NCBI RefSeq assembly: GCF_016695175.1 | Contig: NZ_CP068022.1 | Location: forward strand, 730,001 to 794,000 | Length of the DNA: 64,000 nt | Direction of reading: 5' to 3' | Source: Pseudoalteromonas sp. GCY | GTDB lineage: Bacteria; Pseudomonadota; Gammaproteobacteria; Enterobacterales; Alteromonadaceae | In this document: piece after piece, positions 17,811 through 26,746 of the stretch | Layout of the letters: every line of letters starts with the position of its first letter | Numbering within the stretch: the stretch's first letter is position 1 | The notes under the pieces: model-generated | Seen by the model: the letters and a program-made list of their open reading frames with translations, nothing else | Told to the model about the DNA's origin: nothing | Database searches by the model: none | Made by a program: the position numbers and the translations under genes

Positions 17811-18977
17811 TTACTCTTTACAAACCGGCATAAGGACAGTGCGTAAATGCCGCCAGGTCATAAACAGTAACAGCGCACAACCAAAAACGAGTGCCGCAAG
17901 TGACTCAAGGCCACTCAGTAGCCATCGGTTGACTAACCACGCCACGCAAGAGAAAAATAACAGCTCAACCGCGCCGACTAGCGCATTTGCTGTTCCTGCT
18001 TTCTCTGGATGTAAAACGCCAATAAGATGCATATAACTTGGAAAATAAGCGCCAAATACAAACATAATCGCAGCATAAGCAAGCAAAACAGCAAGCGCAC
18101 TACCACTTGCAAATAGCAGCAATAACACGCTGACAACGAGCGCAGGCCAAGTCCAAATTACGATATCCAAATAAGCGCGCTTACGCTGCAATACCTTAGT
18201 TAATATTGATCCTATGAGTAAGCCAAACATGGGGATCATCATCGCCTGACCTATTGCATTGGCTTCCAAGCCAAACTGCCGTGCCAATAAAAACGGCAGA
18301 TACAGTTGAATGGTGAGATACAAAAAAGTAGGCAACCACTTGAGCGACGCGAGGGAAATAAACGAGCGGTTTAACAATAGACTTTGATATTCATTAAAGA
18401 GCGCTTTTGGCCGTAATGACATGGTAATTTTACTGCTCTGCTGCATAGTTTTATAGCCATAAATCAGTATCAAAATATAGTAAGCGAATGCAAACCATGA
18501 CATCCCCTGCCACCCTACCCAGCCAGATAACACTCCAGCCAAGAATGGACTACAAATAGCAGTAACACTCACCGACATTGATAACGTCGCCATTGCACTT
18601 TTAAGTTCACTACCTGATAATCTTGCAGCAAGAAGCGTTCTACCAATTAACACCGGCGACGCAGCACCAATACCTTGCAACACCCGACCGATAAAAAATA
18701 CCTCGGCGCTAGATGCAACTGAACAAAAAACTGTGCCTAGCAGTAAAATACCCAGCCCACTAAAAAATAACGGCCTATCACCAAACTTATCTCGTAGCGG
18801 CCCAACCAGCAGTTGCGCAGCTCCTAGTGTAGTGAAATAGCTAATTACTGCTGCCTGTCCTTGACTAGGCGTAAGCTGTAAGGAATCCGTGATATTAGGT
18901 AAAACAGGGATGTAGATTTGGCTTGCGATTTGAGAGCAAGACATCAGCAAAACAGCTAAAAACACAACTTGAAACAC
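17811..18977 (-). CDS. MFS multidrug efflux transporter, Bcr/CflA-like
   Basis: A 388-residue major-facilitator protein with about 12 predicted inner-membrane helices. The family A-like loop between helices 2 and 3 (GPLRDKFGDRPLF) and helix 5 motif (SVTAICSPFLAGVLSG) fit drug:H+ antiporters of the Bcr/CflA type. Charge and length are normal. It is divergently placed from a LysR gene (100-bp spacer), the common arrangement for a LysR-controlled efflux pump. The substrate cannot be read from the sequence. Confidence 0.87.
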   Translation of the reverse strand: MFQVVFLAVLLMSCSQIASQIYIPVLPNITDSLQLTPSQGQAAVISYFTTLGAAQLLVGPLRDKFGDRPLFFSGLGILLLGTVFCSVASSAEVFFIGRVLQGIGAASPVLIGRTLLAARLSGSELKSAMATLSMSVSVTAICSPFLAGVLSGWVGWQGMSWFAFAYYILILIYGYKTMQQSSKITMSLRPKALFNEYQSLLLNRSFISLASLKWLPTFLYLTIQLYLPFLLARQFGLEANAIGQAMMIPMFGLLIGSILTKVLQRKRAYLDIVIWTWPALVVSVLLLLFASGSALAVLLAYAAIMFVFGAYFPSYMHLIGVLHPEKAGTANALVGAVELLFFSCVAWLVNRWLLSGLESLAALVFGCALLLFMTWRHLRTVLMPVCKE

Positions 18978-19077
18978 GTCAACCCCCTTGAATTTACTGA
19001 GGATGATTTTATCGAGCTTTTAATATCCAAAAAACAAGGTAATAATAAAAACACTTATTCTTGCTAGGAAACAATTA

Positions 19078-19965
19078 ATGGATTGGCTAACCGGAGTGCG
19101 GAGTTTTAGCAAAGTTGTAGAGTTTGGCAGTTTTACGCGTGCCGCAGATGAAGAGGGTGTTTCAGCATCTGCGGTGAGCAAACGAATTGACTGGTTAGAA
19201 CAGCAGCTTGGCTTAACGCTATTTATTCGTACGACTCGCCAAGTCAATCTCACTGAGGCTGGGGAGCACTTTTTACCGAAGGCTTCTCTATGGCTAGCGC
19301 AATTTGAATGTTTAACTGATCACGGACAAGCACTGAATCAAGCGCCATCTGGTAGCTTAAAAATCGCTTCAACACTCGCGGTAGGCAGCACCATTTTAAT
19401 GCCAAATATCGCCTCATTTTTAGCCAAATATCCCAAATTAAAAATTCATCTTAATGTCATCGCCCCGGGCGCACACCCAGATCTTACTCACGATTTAGTG
19501 ATCACACGCTACTATGAAGCTTTTGACTCAGCCTCTCATAAAGGCAGCCGACTCATTGATTATCAAATGCAGATCTTTGGTGCTCCTCACTATCTCAAAC
19601 AACATGAGCCTATCAAGTCCCTTAATGATCTGCGCCAACATAAAATGTTGTTAAGCAGTTATTACCACAAACTAGGCGGGATTATTTTAGAAAATGGCGA
19701 TGTCTTCCAGTTTGACAACTATAACTTCGTCTCTGATCAACTTGACGCTATGCTGACAGCAGCAGTACAAGGTTTGGGACTGGTATTTATTGCGCCTAGC
19801 TATGTGAAAAGAGAACTCGACCAAGGTTTACTTATACCTGTATTACCTGAAGTAAAATCTGAAACAAAACAATTATGGGCGTATTATCCCAAGACAAACT
19901 ACACCCCATATAAAACCCAACTTTTTATCGAACATCTTAAAAATCACCTTAACTCAACAAAGTAG
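19078..19965 (+). CDS. LysR-family transcriptional regulator
   Basis: A 295-residue LysR regulator: N-terminal winged helix-turn-helix (residues 1-60, FGSFTRAADEEGVSASAVSKRIDWLE) and a periplasmic-binding-protein-like effector domain (about 90-290). The effector part (GLGLVFIAPSYVKREL) is typical of the CrgA/DmlR-type subgroup. It reads away from the MFS efflux gene across a 100-bp spacer, so it probably controls that gene and itself. The ligand is unknown. A TTAAAT/TTATTC-rich spacer holds plausible promoters but no clear T-N11-A site was verified. Confidence 0.88.
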   Translation: MDWLTGVRSFSKVVEFGSFTRAADEEGVSASAVSKRIDWLEQQLGLTLFIRTTRQVNLTEAGEHFLPKASLWLAQFECLTDHGQALNQAPSGSLKIASTLAVGSTILMPNIASFLAKYPKLKIHLNVIAPGAHPDLTHDLVITRYYEAFDSASHKGSRLIDYQMQIFGAPHYLKQHEPIKSLNDLRQHKMLLSSYYHKLGGIILENGDVFQFDNYNFVSDQLDAMLTAAVQGLGLVFIAPSYVKRELDQGLLIPVLPEVKSETKQLWAYYPKTNYTPYKTQLFIEHLKNHLNSTK

Positions 19966-20132
19966 ATAAGATTGGCTTTCACATTTGTTCACAATTTAAG
20001 TACAAAAAATCCTCTAAAGATATAGAACTACATGGTAATTTAGGATGTTTACTCAATTTTGTAGTTATAAGCGGTACTAACCGAGTATTTCGCTAATATC
20101 GTGCTACACATAATCACTTTAAAGGACTAACT

Positions 20133-20786
20133 ATGAGTTTTAATCTCTTTAAGAAAACCACACTGGCAACGCTAGTCTCTGGGCTAGCAGCAATGAATGT
20201 ACAAGCAAGCCAACCGCTTAGTTTAGATACCATCACTAACCCAAAAATAAACTGTGACACAAAAACTGAATTATTGATGGCAAATGCTGAAAATGGCGCA
20301 AGTGACAATTTATTGTCCGCCGAGTCTATGTTGGATTTACTCAATACCCACTGCTACCAAGAACAAAAAACTACAACTGAAACCGAACGAAATCCACCAG
20401 AGTTAAGATCAATCCAGTTGAGCTCCAACTCAGTTAATGTCAATAACGGTGACAAAACCGTTGATATTACATTAAGATTTTACGATGAAAGCGGTGTAAA
20501 AGCTGCACGCGTTTATTTATCACCACCAACAGGCTTCAGTTGGGGTGGCAATAAATCTGCAGCCGCTGCTAATTGGCAGAAAACGAACGAACCGGGGGTT
20601 TACGAAAGTAAGGTTAGTTTCACTTTCACGGATGCTGACATCAATGGTAAATGGTTTTTAACCCTAGGCCATATACCAACGCTGTTCGCTTTTGGCTGCG
20701 CGAGAGTGAAATTGAAGCAGCGGGATTTAACCCAAATATCGTTGTCACAAATGATAAGGTTACCGAGGGCGTTAACCCTGAAATAA
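20133..20786 (+). pseudogene. N-terminal part of a frameshifted surface protein
   Basis: 217 residues, starting at ATG 20133 behind AAAGGA, with a signal peptide (to about residue 25, VQASQP). After it comes one immunoglobulin-like beta repeat (about 88-175: LRSIQLSSNSVNVNNGDKT ... VYESKVSFTFTDADINGKWF). The second frame, at 20651-22414, carries the same repeat again and continues the protein. The frames switch near 20.66-20.69 kb: gene sense is lost in this frame after GKWFLTLGHI and is good in the other from NAVRFWLRESEIEAAG. A single lost base, for example one A after CATATA, would restore one protein of about 760 residues. It could be a real mutation or a sequence error. Confidence 0.75.
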
Positions 20787-22414
20787 AATCTATTACGATT
20801 TCTGACACTGAAGTTGATGTCAACACAGGTGATAAAACGGTAAATATAGCCATAGAAGCTTATGACCACTCAACGATGTCTAAAGGTGTAATTAGGGTTT
20901 CACCACCTAGCCAGTATAAGTCACTTGCGATAAAACAGGCTGAGTCATCTGATTGGCAAGAAACAGACGTCGAAGGGGTATATCGTTCGAATTACTCTTT
21001 TACCTTTACTGATAAAGATCTACCAGGTGAGTGGTTTGTTGCCTCTGCGATGCTAACTGATAGCAATGGAAATATGGGGGCTTACAATCGAGGTCACTTT
21101 AACCAACTCGGTCTACCTTCCGTTATTACGGTTAAAAATCAAACTGAACTAGATATTGTGCCACCAAGCATTGACAATATCGCTTTTTCATCAAATCAAT
21201 TGACCTCAACGAATGGTGAGCAAAACGTTACTTTAACCGTCACTGCGTCAGATATATCTGGTATGGCCAAAGGCTACTACTCTCTCAGGGCACCGGAAGG
21301 CTCCGAGGCAAAAGATAAACTATTTACCATAGAACAGTGGCAACAAGGTAGTGATCAAAATACGTCTGTTGGCACTACAAGCCTAAATTTCAGCACAGAT
21401 GACTTGCAAAAAGGTCAAGGTGTTTGGCAGTTAGATGCCAACATTCAAATAGATTCTGCTGGCATTTATAGCCAAGGTGCAAAAGCACGAGAATTAACAA
21501 CGTTAGGTGCCACGCCTTATATCTTTGTTGATGAAGAACAGATCAGTAAAATCTCAGTAAAAGATATAACGGGAGCAAAACAGGTAAAAACGGGAGCAAG
21601 CAATCGAGTTACGCTGGAAATAACTGAAAACACATTGTCCAGTTTACCGCGCCGATTTGATCTCTACCTCGATGCTGACGCCGCAGTCAAATTTGATTTC
21701 CATTCTATAGATCAAGGATATACAGTTAACTGCATCGACCTGAGTAACAGTCGCTTCTGTAGTTTTTCTGGCGCGTCTGATATTAAATCTGTTCAAGTTT
21801 CATTTACTGTAACGCCAGGCGAAGCTGGCGTGTTTGCACCCACTGTTCGCTTTTCATCAGAAGCCCCTGAATTAGACTACACAGACAACAAAGTCGCATT
21901 TCAGGTAACAAGCTATGAACCACAGCAATTTAGTGTCGTGTTTAAGAACTGGGATGGAAGCGTGCTTTCTACTCAAACTATTGAAGAAAATAGTGCTGCA
22001 ACGGCTCCTCAAGTTCCGCCCCGGGAAGGTTATACATTTACTGGCTGGAATACCGACTTTAATGATGTCAATCAAGATCTTACCATTACGGCACAATTTG
22101 AGATTGATAAGTATCAAGTGAAGTTTGTGGATTGGAATGACACCGTCATCAAAGCAGCAGAAGTTGCTCATGGACAAGCAGCAACGCCGCCCACTGAGCC
22201 AAAACGAGATGGTTATACATTTACCGGTTGGGATCTAGCTTTTGACCAAGTCACCAGTGAGCTGGTTGTAAAAGCACAGTACAAAGCGAACTCAACGCCA
22301 ACGACGACCGATAAGGAAGATAAAGGCAGCTCAGGTGGTGCGTTAGGTTACTTGTTTATTCTATTGAGTAGCGTCATGGTGGCAATTAGACGCAGAACAT
22401 TACGCTCGCGCTAA
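20651..22414 (+). pseudogene. C-terminal part: Ig-like and InlB-type repeats, GlyGly-CTERM-like anchor
   Basis: 587 codons continue the secreted protein begun at 20133. At least two further Ig-like repeats are seen (EIKSITISDTEVDVNTGDKT and SIDNIAFSSNQLTSTNGEQN), then a central beta region. Two Listeria-Bacteroides/InlB B-type repeats (REGYTFTGWNTDFNDVNQDL, RDGYTFTGWDLAFDQVTSEL) follow. The protein ends in a GlyGly-CTERM-like tail: SSGGALGYLFILLSSVMV then Arg-rich RRRTLRSR, a signal processed by rhombosortase in gammaproteobacteria. So it is probably an envelope-anchored or secreted adhesin-like protein. As it stands, the signal peptide is in a different frame, so this half cannot be exported alone. 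Confidence 0.75.
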
Positions 22415-22434
22415 CTGGAAAACATCTTAAGGGA

Positions 22435-22472
22435 AGAATAGACTCAACCGAGTAACCGATTGAGTCTATTCT
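22435..22472 (+). terminator. Intrinsic terminator
   Basis: A perfect 13-bp stem (22435-22447 with 22460-22472) with a 12-base loop lies about 20 bases after the stop codon of the surface-protein gene, followed by ATTT. Confidence 0.75.
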
Positions 22473-22822
22473 ATTTAGCTGTAGTAGTGTGATTGCCAAG
22501 GGATGCTGACAGTATAAGTACTAAGCGATTTTGACGTAATAACACTATCAATGTTACTTTTATTCTACAAAGCGGCCGTTCAGCCAACTCATTTCTGCCC
22601 CATTTCTTTTTAGTTAAATCTATCAGTAAAATGAGTCAAGTAGTGTAATGGCTTACTTTTTCTAACCTTGGAGTATCGCACAAGTCTTTGTCTGGCTTAG
22701 GTTAACATTTAGAGTTGCAAAAAACTGAACTAAGCGATTGAAAAGAGAAAGTTATGAATCTCTTCCCCATATCGTCATCTATAGTGTATTTAGTTCTCTC
22801 TTTTCCATCTATTTCAACTTTG
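22473..22822. other. Intergenic, 350 bp, up to the IS66 end
   Basis: No convincing gene is visible. At 22754 an ATG behind an AGAGAAAG ribosome-like site opens a hydrophobic frame (MNLFPISSSIVYLVLSF) that is cut by the IS66 end at 22823. It could be the broken start of a membrane or exported protein, but it is too short to call. Confidence 0.3.
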
Positions 22823-22823
22823 T

Positions 22824-23950
22824 GTAAGCGTGCAGCGAACTACACCTTACACCTAGAGGCTAACATGCCAGGGCAGTAAACTGTCGATATCGCACTGTGG
22901 CTGGGCTAATTTGTTTAAGCAATGCATCACATAGTCGAATGGGGTGTGGCCGTTTGCTCTGGCTGTTTCGATCACGCTGTAGAGGATTGCACTACTCTCT
23001 GCACCACTTGTGGTGAAGCTAAACAGCCAGTTCTTTCGGCCTATGACGAACGGTTTAATGGCACGCTCAGCACGATTGTTATCCATGCTTAACTGGCCGT
23101 TTTCAAGGTAGCGAATGAGTTTCGGCCATTGTCTTAGCGTGTAATGGACGGCTTCACCTAGCTTCGATTTTGGTACCACCGTTTGTGCTGATTTATCTAA
23201 CCAGGTTTTAAACTGGGCCAGCAGCGGTGCGCTTTGTTGTGCCCGTGCAATCTGCCGCACTTCAGCGCTTGCTGTTTTGTGCGCAGTTTCAACTCGATAT
23301 AGTTTTTGAATATGGTTAAGTGCCCAATCGGCTTTACCGGCTTTACCGGTTTTGCCTTTGGCTTGTGCATCTGCTGCTTCTTTGAACTTGCGTCTTGCAT
23401 GTGCCCAACAGCCAACAAGGGTCGCCTGTGTTTGCTCGTAGCCTGCATAACCATCTACTTGTAAGTAGCCATCATATCCTTGTAAAAATTCCACAGGACA
23501 GCGACCCCACGACTATTCTGATAGTCGAACAGTGCGATATTGGGGATTTTTGACTCAGCCACAGCCGAGTCCGTGCCGCTACAATACAGCCACATGTAAC
23601 TGGTCTGTTTGTCTTCTTTTACCACCTTAACCGTGGTTTCGTCGGCATGCAGTACCGGTTGCTGTAACAACACTTCGTGCAACCTGTCGTAGAGCGGTTT
23701 GAATAAGCTGGCGCAGCGTATCACCCAATCCGCCATAGTTCGCCTTCCCAGCGCGATACCATATTGCTTGAACAAGTTTTCCTGTCGATACAGCGGTAAG
23801 CCATACTGATATTTACTGGTGATGATTTGGCTCAGCAAGCTCGCCGTGGCAATGCCTTTCGGGATTGGGCTCGGTGGTACTGGAGCTTGTTTTATCTCAA
23901 CTTGAGTGTGCGTTTTTTCACAGTGTCGGCAGCTATATTTAGGTCTGACA
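22824..23950 (-). mobile_element. Remnant of an IS66-family element
   Basis: The right end begins GTAAGCGTGCAGCGAAC at 22824, the typical GTAAGCG start of IS66-family terminal repeats. The element carries only the C-terminal two-thirds of tnpC. The left end, tnpA, tnpB and the N-terminal third of tnpC are missing. The sequence breaks near 23950 at a set of short direct repeats in front of a different transposase gene. No target duplication can be paired. Confidence 0.8.
22853..23950 (-). pseudogene. IS66 transposase (TnpC), truncated and frameshifted
   Basis: Two adjacent minus-strand frames together give about 360 residues of an IS66 TnpC. The first part has RPKYSCRHCEK (the zinc-finger CxxC) and HADETTVKV (first catalytic Asp). 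The second has VDGYAGYEQ (second Asp), NNRAERAIKPFVIGRKNWLFS (quoted here as NNRAERAIKPFV and GRKNWLFS, with the Glu) and a C-terminal tail. The frames switch near 23507, between SRG and CPVEFLQGY, through a one-base change. The N-terminal third is absent. Non-functional. Confidence 0.85.
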
Positions 23951-23951
23951 C

Positions 23952-23992
23952 GAAACAAATCGCGAAACAAATCGCATAACGAAACAAATCGC
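23952..23992. repeat. Three direct copies of GAAACAAATCGC
   Basis: Exact 12-base copies lie at 23952-23963, 23964-23975 and 23981-23992; the first two are contiguous. They sit exactly where the IS66 remnant stops and about 80 bp before the Y1 transposase start. They could mark an insertion boundary or a binding site for that protein. Confidence 0.65.
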
Positions 23993-24073
23993 AGACACCC
24001 ATCACTAATTTGCACCTTCCAAAGATACCGCCTAAGCTTTAATTCTGCACTCAAAGGATTGAGGAAACCAACT

Positions 24074-25045
24074 ATGGCTACTGCCCGTAAAAGACAAATC
24101 AGTCTAACCGACACCAAATACTACCACTGTATCTCCCGTTGCGTAAGGCGCGCCTTTCTCTGCGGTGAAGATAAACTTACTGGCAAATCATACGAGCACC
24201 GCCGGGGTTGGGTTGAAGAAAAGCTCTTGATGTTGGGGTCTGTGTTTTGTATTAATGTCTGTGCTTATGCCGTGATGAGTAATCATACTCACATTGTTTT
24301 ATATGTTGATGATAAAAAGGCTAAGCGCCTGTCGGATAAAGCGATTGTGATACGATGGCACAAGCTGTTTAAAGGTAATTGGGTAAGCCAAAAATTTATT
24401 GAAGATGAGCCACTCAATGAATCGGAGCAATTGATACTCGATGAGCTGGTTGATGAGTACAGAGAAAGGCTCGCAGATATTAGCTGGTTTATGCGAGTAC
24501 TCAACGAAGATATCGCCCGCCGAGCAAATAAAGAAGATAATTGTACAGGTCGGTTTTGGGAAGGACGATTCAAATCCCAAGCATTACTGGACGAGGCTGC
24601 ACTGGCTGCTTGTCTCGCTTACGTATACCTAAACCCCATTAGAGCCAAAATCGCAGCAACGCCCGAGACCTCAGACTACACCAGCATCAAAAAGCGCATC
24701 GACCACGCTAAACTGGGTAATCAACCAAAAAGTCTACTACGTTTTGCTGGCAGCCCACGAAAACATATGCCTAAAGGCCTGCCCTTTGATCTCAAATCCT
24801 ATATTGAATTAGTTGAACTCACAGGCCAATGTATTCGCGCCGATAAACGCGGTTATATCTTTGAGTCTCAGCCTATACTCACTCGGTTAAATATAGAGCC
24901 TGAGAACTGGATAAAACTCACCACGCAATTTTCTCGGGTATTCCACGGTGCAGTTGGTCGAGAGCGGACAATAACCGCTTACTGTGAAACACTGCAAAAA
25001 CGACGACGGACAAACCTAACAAACTGCGAGCGCTTGTTGGCTTAG
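24074..25045 (+). CDS. REP-associated/IS200-like tyrosine (Y1, HUH) transposase
   Basis: A 323-residue Y1-type HUH transposase. The metal-binding HUH motif is visible as MSNHTHIVLYV (about residue 72), and the likely nucleophile Tyr is in SDYTSIKKR. The core (GRFWEGRFKSQAL, AACLAYVYLNPIRA) matches the REP-associated tyrosine transposase group (RAYT, TnpA-REP), which handle GTAG-flanked hairpins. I start at ATG 24074 after GAGGAAA; the longer frame runs back into the IS66 remnant. At 323 residues it is longer than compact RAYTs. A REP/BIME-type array of just this hairpin design is at 42.8-43.7 kb; the link is inferred. Confidence 0.82.
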   Translation: MATARKRQISLTDTKYYHCISRCVRRAFLCGEDKLTGKSYEHRRGWVEEKLLMLGSVFCINVCAYAVMSNHTHIVLYVDDKKAKRLSDKAIVIRWHKLFKGNWVSQKFIEDEPLNESEQLILDELVDEYRERLADISWFMRVLNEDIARRANKEDNCTGRFWEGRFKSQALLDEAALAACLAYVYLNPIRAKIAATPETSDYTSIKKRIDHAKLGNQPKSLLRFAGSPRKHMPKGLPFDLKSYIELVELTGQCIRADKRGYIFESQPILTRLNIEPENWIKLTTQFSRVFHGAVGRERTITAYCETLQKRRRTNLTNCERLLA

Positions 25046-25270
25046 CAAAACTCACATTCTCAATTCTAGAATTTCTTACTGTTGTATTAGCAGCGCGTTG
25101 TCGGGCGCGATAACTCAGTTTTGGTGTAGAGATATGCTTTGGCGCTAAAAATTAGCCTATCGATAACCGTTTTTTTACCTAGTGATTTAAGTATTTTATA
25201 CTTTTCAAGCTAAATTTCTCAGCTTTGATGTTAATAGTGATGGGAGTCACTTATTTTACTCCTTATTTTA

Positions 25271-25896
25271 CTTAATCAGAAAAGGTAATCATATCTGAAG
25301 AGTTAAACACACAACGAGAGTTTGGAACAATTCGTATAGAGTGCAGGGTGAGAGCATACTTCGTTAACGACCATTAACCGAAGATAAGCTCTGCTCTGAA
25401 TTCATCGTCAAAGCTGGCCCGAACACACTTGCCACGTATCGAATCTTTACGTCCTGTGTGCTGTTTTACCAAGTTGCGAACAACCCGTCTGAACAGCGCC
25501 ATATTCTCTGCCGAAACCGGCTCACTGATCTGGCAAGCGTCTTCTTTAAACACGACATCCAACACCCAATGCTGTTGGTTCTCGATGTGCCAATGGTGGC
25601 GGATAGCTTTTTGTAACATCTGTGCATCAGGCTCAACTGAAGTGACATAAAAGTGCGTGTCTATTTTTGTTATCAGCAAGATCATGATGTTGATTGATAG
25701 AAGAACGCTTATCTTCAACAAGTTCAAGGTGGCTAAATAACGACATAATTAACAAGTAGATAGTGATAATGTGGGCGTTATTAGATCAGAAAAGGACCGG
25801 GTGTTAAAGCCTTTTTACAAAGTGTGATCCCGCCGTGGTATAGAGTGGGTTGATGGCTGTTATTCAGAGTTTTGGTGCTCCAAAGCTGAGTTGTAA
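25271..25896 (+). pseudogene. ORF remnant split by the deleted ISAs1 copy
   Basis: If the 494-bp element and one 10-bp target copy are removed, an uninterrupted frame reads SEELNTQREFGTIRIE then WVDGCYSEFWCSKAEL and stops at TAA 25894-25896. Upstream it runs back to a TAA near 25274 without a good start codon, so the N-terminal part is missing. The stop lies directly before an attC site, the normal place for the ORF of an integron cassette. The protein is not recognised. Confidence 0.45.
25344..25837 (-). mobile_element. Internally deleted ISAs1 copy, 494 bp (non-autonomous)
   Basis: It has the same left and right ends as the complete element at 1020-2238 and is flanked by its own 10-bp direct repeat, GTATAGAGTG (25334-25343 and 25838-25847). 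It lacks exactly 725 bp (matching 1351-2075 of the full copy), with the junction at a shared ATC. The remaining transposase codes only for the C-terminal part including the HWHIENQQHW Glu region; 725 is not a multiple of three, so no fused transposase is made. Because the target duplication is intact, this short form may itself have moved using transposase in trans, or deleted after insertion. Confidence 0.9.
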
Positions 25897-26017
25897 ACAT
25901 AACTGTTCAAGAATGATTCGCAGCGCGTGGCATTTTTACTGTGCGTTGCGTTTAGTGTTTAAGGTGGTCTGCGGCGGCTTCGGTATTGCGTTGCTCACAC
26001 CTTAACAGGGCGCACAA
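25897..26017 (+). other. Integron attC-like (VCR-type) recombination site
   Basis: About 120 bp with attC architecture. It opens with ATAACTGTTCAAG and closes with CTTAACAGGGCGC; CTGTTCAAG pairs with CTTAACAG except for one extra base, the extrahelical-base pattern used by integrases. Next come GCAGCGC and GCGTTGC, which pair with one G-U. The middle (GCGCGTGGCATTTTT, GTGTTTAAGGTGG, GTTGCTCACACC) resembles the VCR-type attC sites of Vibrio-like chromosomal integrons as I remember them. The final GTT core is degenerate (GCGCACAAC). A stop codon lies just upstream and a toxin-antitoxin cassette just downstream. No integrase gene is in the window. Confidence 0.7.
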
Positions 26018-26032
26018 CACAGAATCAACTCC

Positions 26033-26079
26033 TTGCTCTAAACGGTTAGTTGAACTATTATCTGTACGTTATTTTGTAC
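26033..26079 (+). promoter_or_regulatory. Promoter and likely operator of the toxin-antitoxin pair
   Basis: TTGCTC (26033-26038), a 17-bp spacer and TATTAT (26056-26061) form a good sigma-70 promoter. Just downstream, two GTAC tetramers (26064-26067 and 26076-26079) 12 bp apart (first base to first base) sit where the antitoxin or its complex would block transcription, as in Phd/YefM autoregulation. A GGAG ribosome site precedes ATG 26095. Confidence 0.6.
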
Positions 26080-26094
26080 CATTTGGAGTTCAAT

Positions 26095-26376
26095 ATGAGT
26101 CGTATTCATTTCGATCAAGATATTCAGCCGTTATCTGAATTTCGTGCTGGTGTAGCTTCTTACATCAAACAAATCAATGAGACTCGCCGTCCATTGGTAA
26201 TCACACAACATGGTAAAGGTGTAGCTGTTGTTCTCGATGTTGCAGAGTATGAAGCAATGCAAGAGAAAATAGAATTACTAGAAGAAATGCGCACCGCTGA
26301 AGCTCAATTAGCTTCAGGCCTTGGTGTTTCCAATGATGATGCTCGTACTCAAGTACTGGGGCGCATTAAGAAATGA
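26095..26376 (+). CDS. Antitoxin, Phd/YefM family
   Basis: A 93-residue antitoxin with the Phd/YefM DNA-binding fold: DIQPLSEFRAGVASYIKQI near the start and the family pattern RRPLVITQHGKGVAVVLDVAEYEAM (here given as RRPLVITQHGKG and VAVVLDVAEYEAM). The disordered C-terminal tail (from about residue 65) should wrap the toxin. ATG 26095 is chosen, behind TTGGAGTT. The stop overlaps the toxin start by four bases (ATGA), so they are translationally coupled. It represses its own promoter in known systems. Confidence 0.92.
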   Translation: MSRIHFDQDIQPLSEFRAGVASYIKQINETRRPLVITQHGKGVAVVLDVAEYEAMQEKIELLEEMRTAEAQLASGLGVSNDDARTQVLGRIKK

Positions 26377-26660
26377 AAGTGGTTTGGTCTCCATTAGCGC
26401 TTCAGAAGCTAGGCGATGCAGCTGAATTTATTTCTTTGGATAATCCATCTGCCGCAGAAAAGTGGGTGAACGAAGTTTTTGATAAAACTGAACTACTTGG
26501 AAGTATGCCTGAAATGGGGCGCTTTGTTCCTGAAATGCCCCATACAAATTATCGCGAAATCATTTTTGGTCACTATCGTATTATCTATAGCTTAAGTCAT
26601 GAGATCCGCGTACTAACAGTGCGTAATTGTCGTCAAATGTTGTCGGAAGATGACCTGTAG
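26373..26660 (+). CDS. Toxin, RelE/ParE superfamily
   Basis: A 95-residue RelE/ParE-fold toxin. The family layout is visible: VVWSPLALQKLGDAAEFI, a central helix (SAAEKWVNEVF) with the PEMGRFVPEM loop, then NYREIIFGHYRIIYSL and VLTVRNCRQML. The closest style is ParE/plasmid stabilisation proteins (gyrase poisons) rather than ribosome-dependent RelE, but the sequence does not prove which target. It is co-translated with the antitoxin and lies just after an attC-like site, so the pair was probably captured as an integron cassette that stabilises the array. Confidence 0.9.
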   Translation: MKVVWSPLALQKLGDAAEFISLDNPSAAEKWVNEVFDKTELLGSMPEMGRFVPEMPHTNYREIIFGHYRIIYSLSHEIRVLTVRNCRQMLSEDDL

Positions 26661-26669
26661 AACTGTGTT

Positions 26670-26686
26670 ATAACGCGACGTTATAT
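26670..26686 (+). other. Short inverted repeat after the toxin, possible attC relic
   Basis: TATAACG, loop CGA, CGTTATA is a perfect 7-bp hairpin ten bases after the toxin stop. Its arms contain the attC core-like GTTATAAC and GTTATA. It could be a collapsed cassette attC with the central part lost, or a short terminator. The evidence is thin. Confidence 0.35.
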
Positions 26687-26746
26687 TGAACTGCCGAGTT
26701 TGGCACTTATACCGTCAATATCCCTAGGTGATCACACTTATTCATA

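Noticed and set aside
20651..20700. Programmed -1 frameshift between the two surface-protein frames
   Set aside because: Only a run of five T residues is near the switch and it does not match an X XXY YYZ slippery site in frame; mutation or sequence error is simpler.
22754..22900. Small membrane-protein gene reading into the IS66 remnant
   Set aside because: Only about 23 codons precede the IS end, and the rest is IS sequence in a non-coding frame.
25046..25343. A second attC site or an integrase remnant upstream of the deleted IS
   Set aside because: A GCGCGTTGTCGGGCGCG stretch looked suggestive, but no paired arms with the attC layout could be built and no integrase motif is present.
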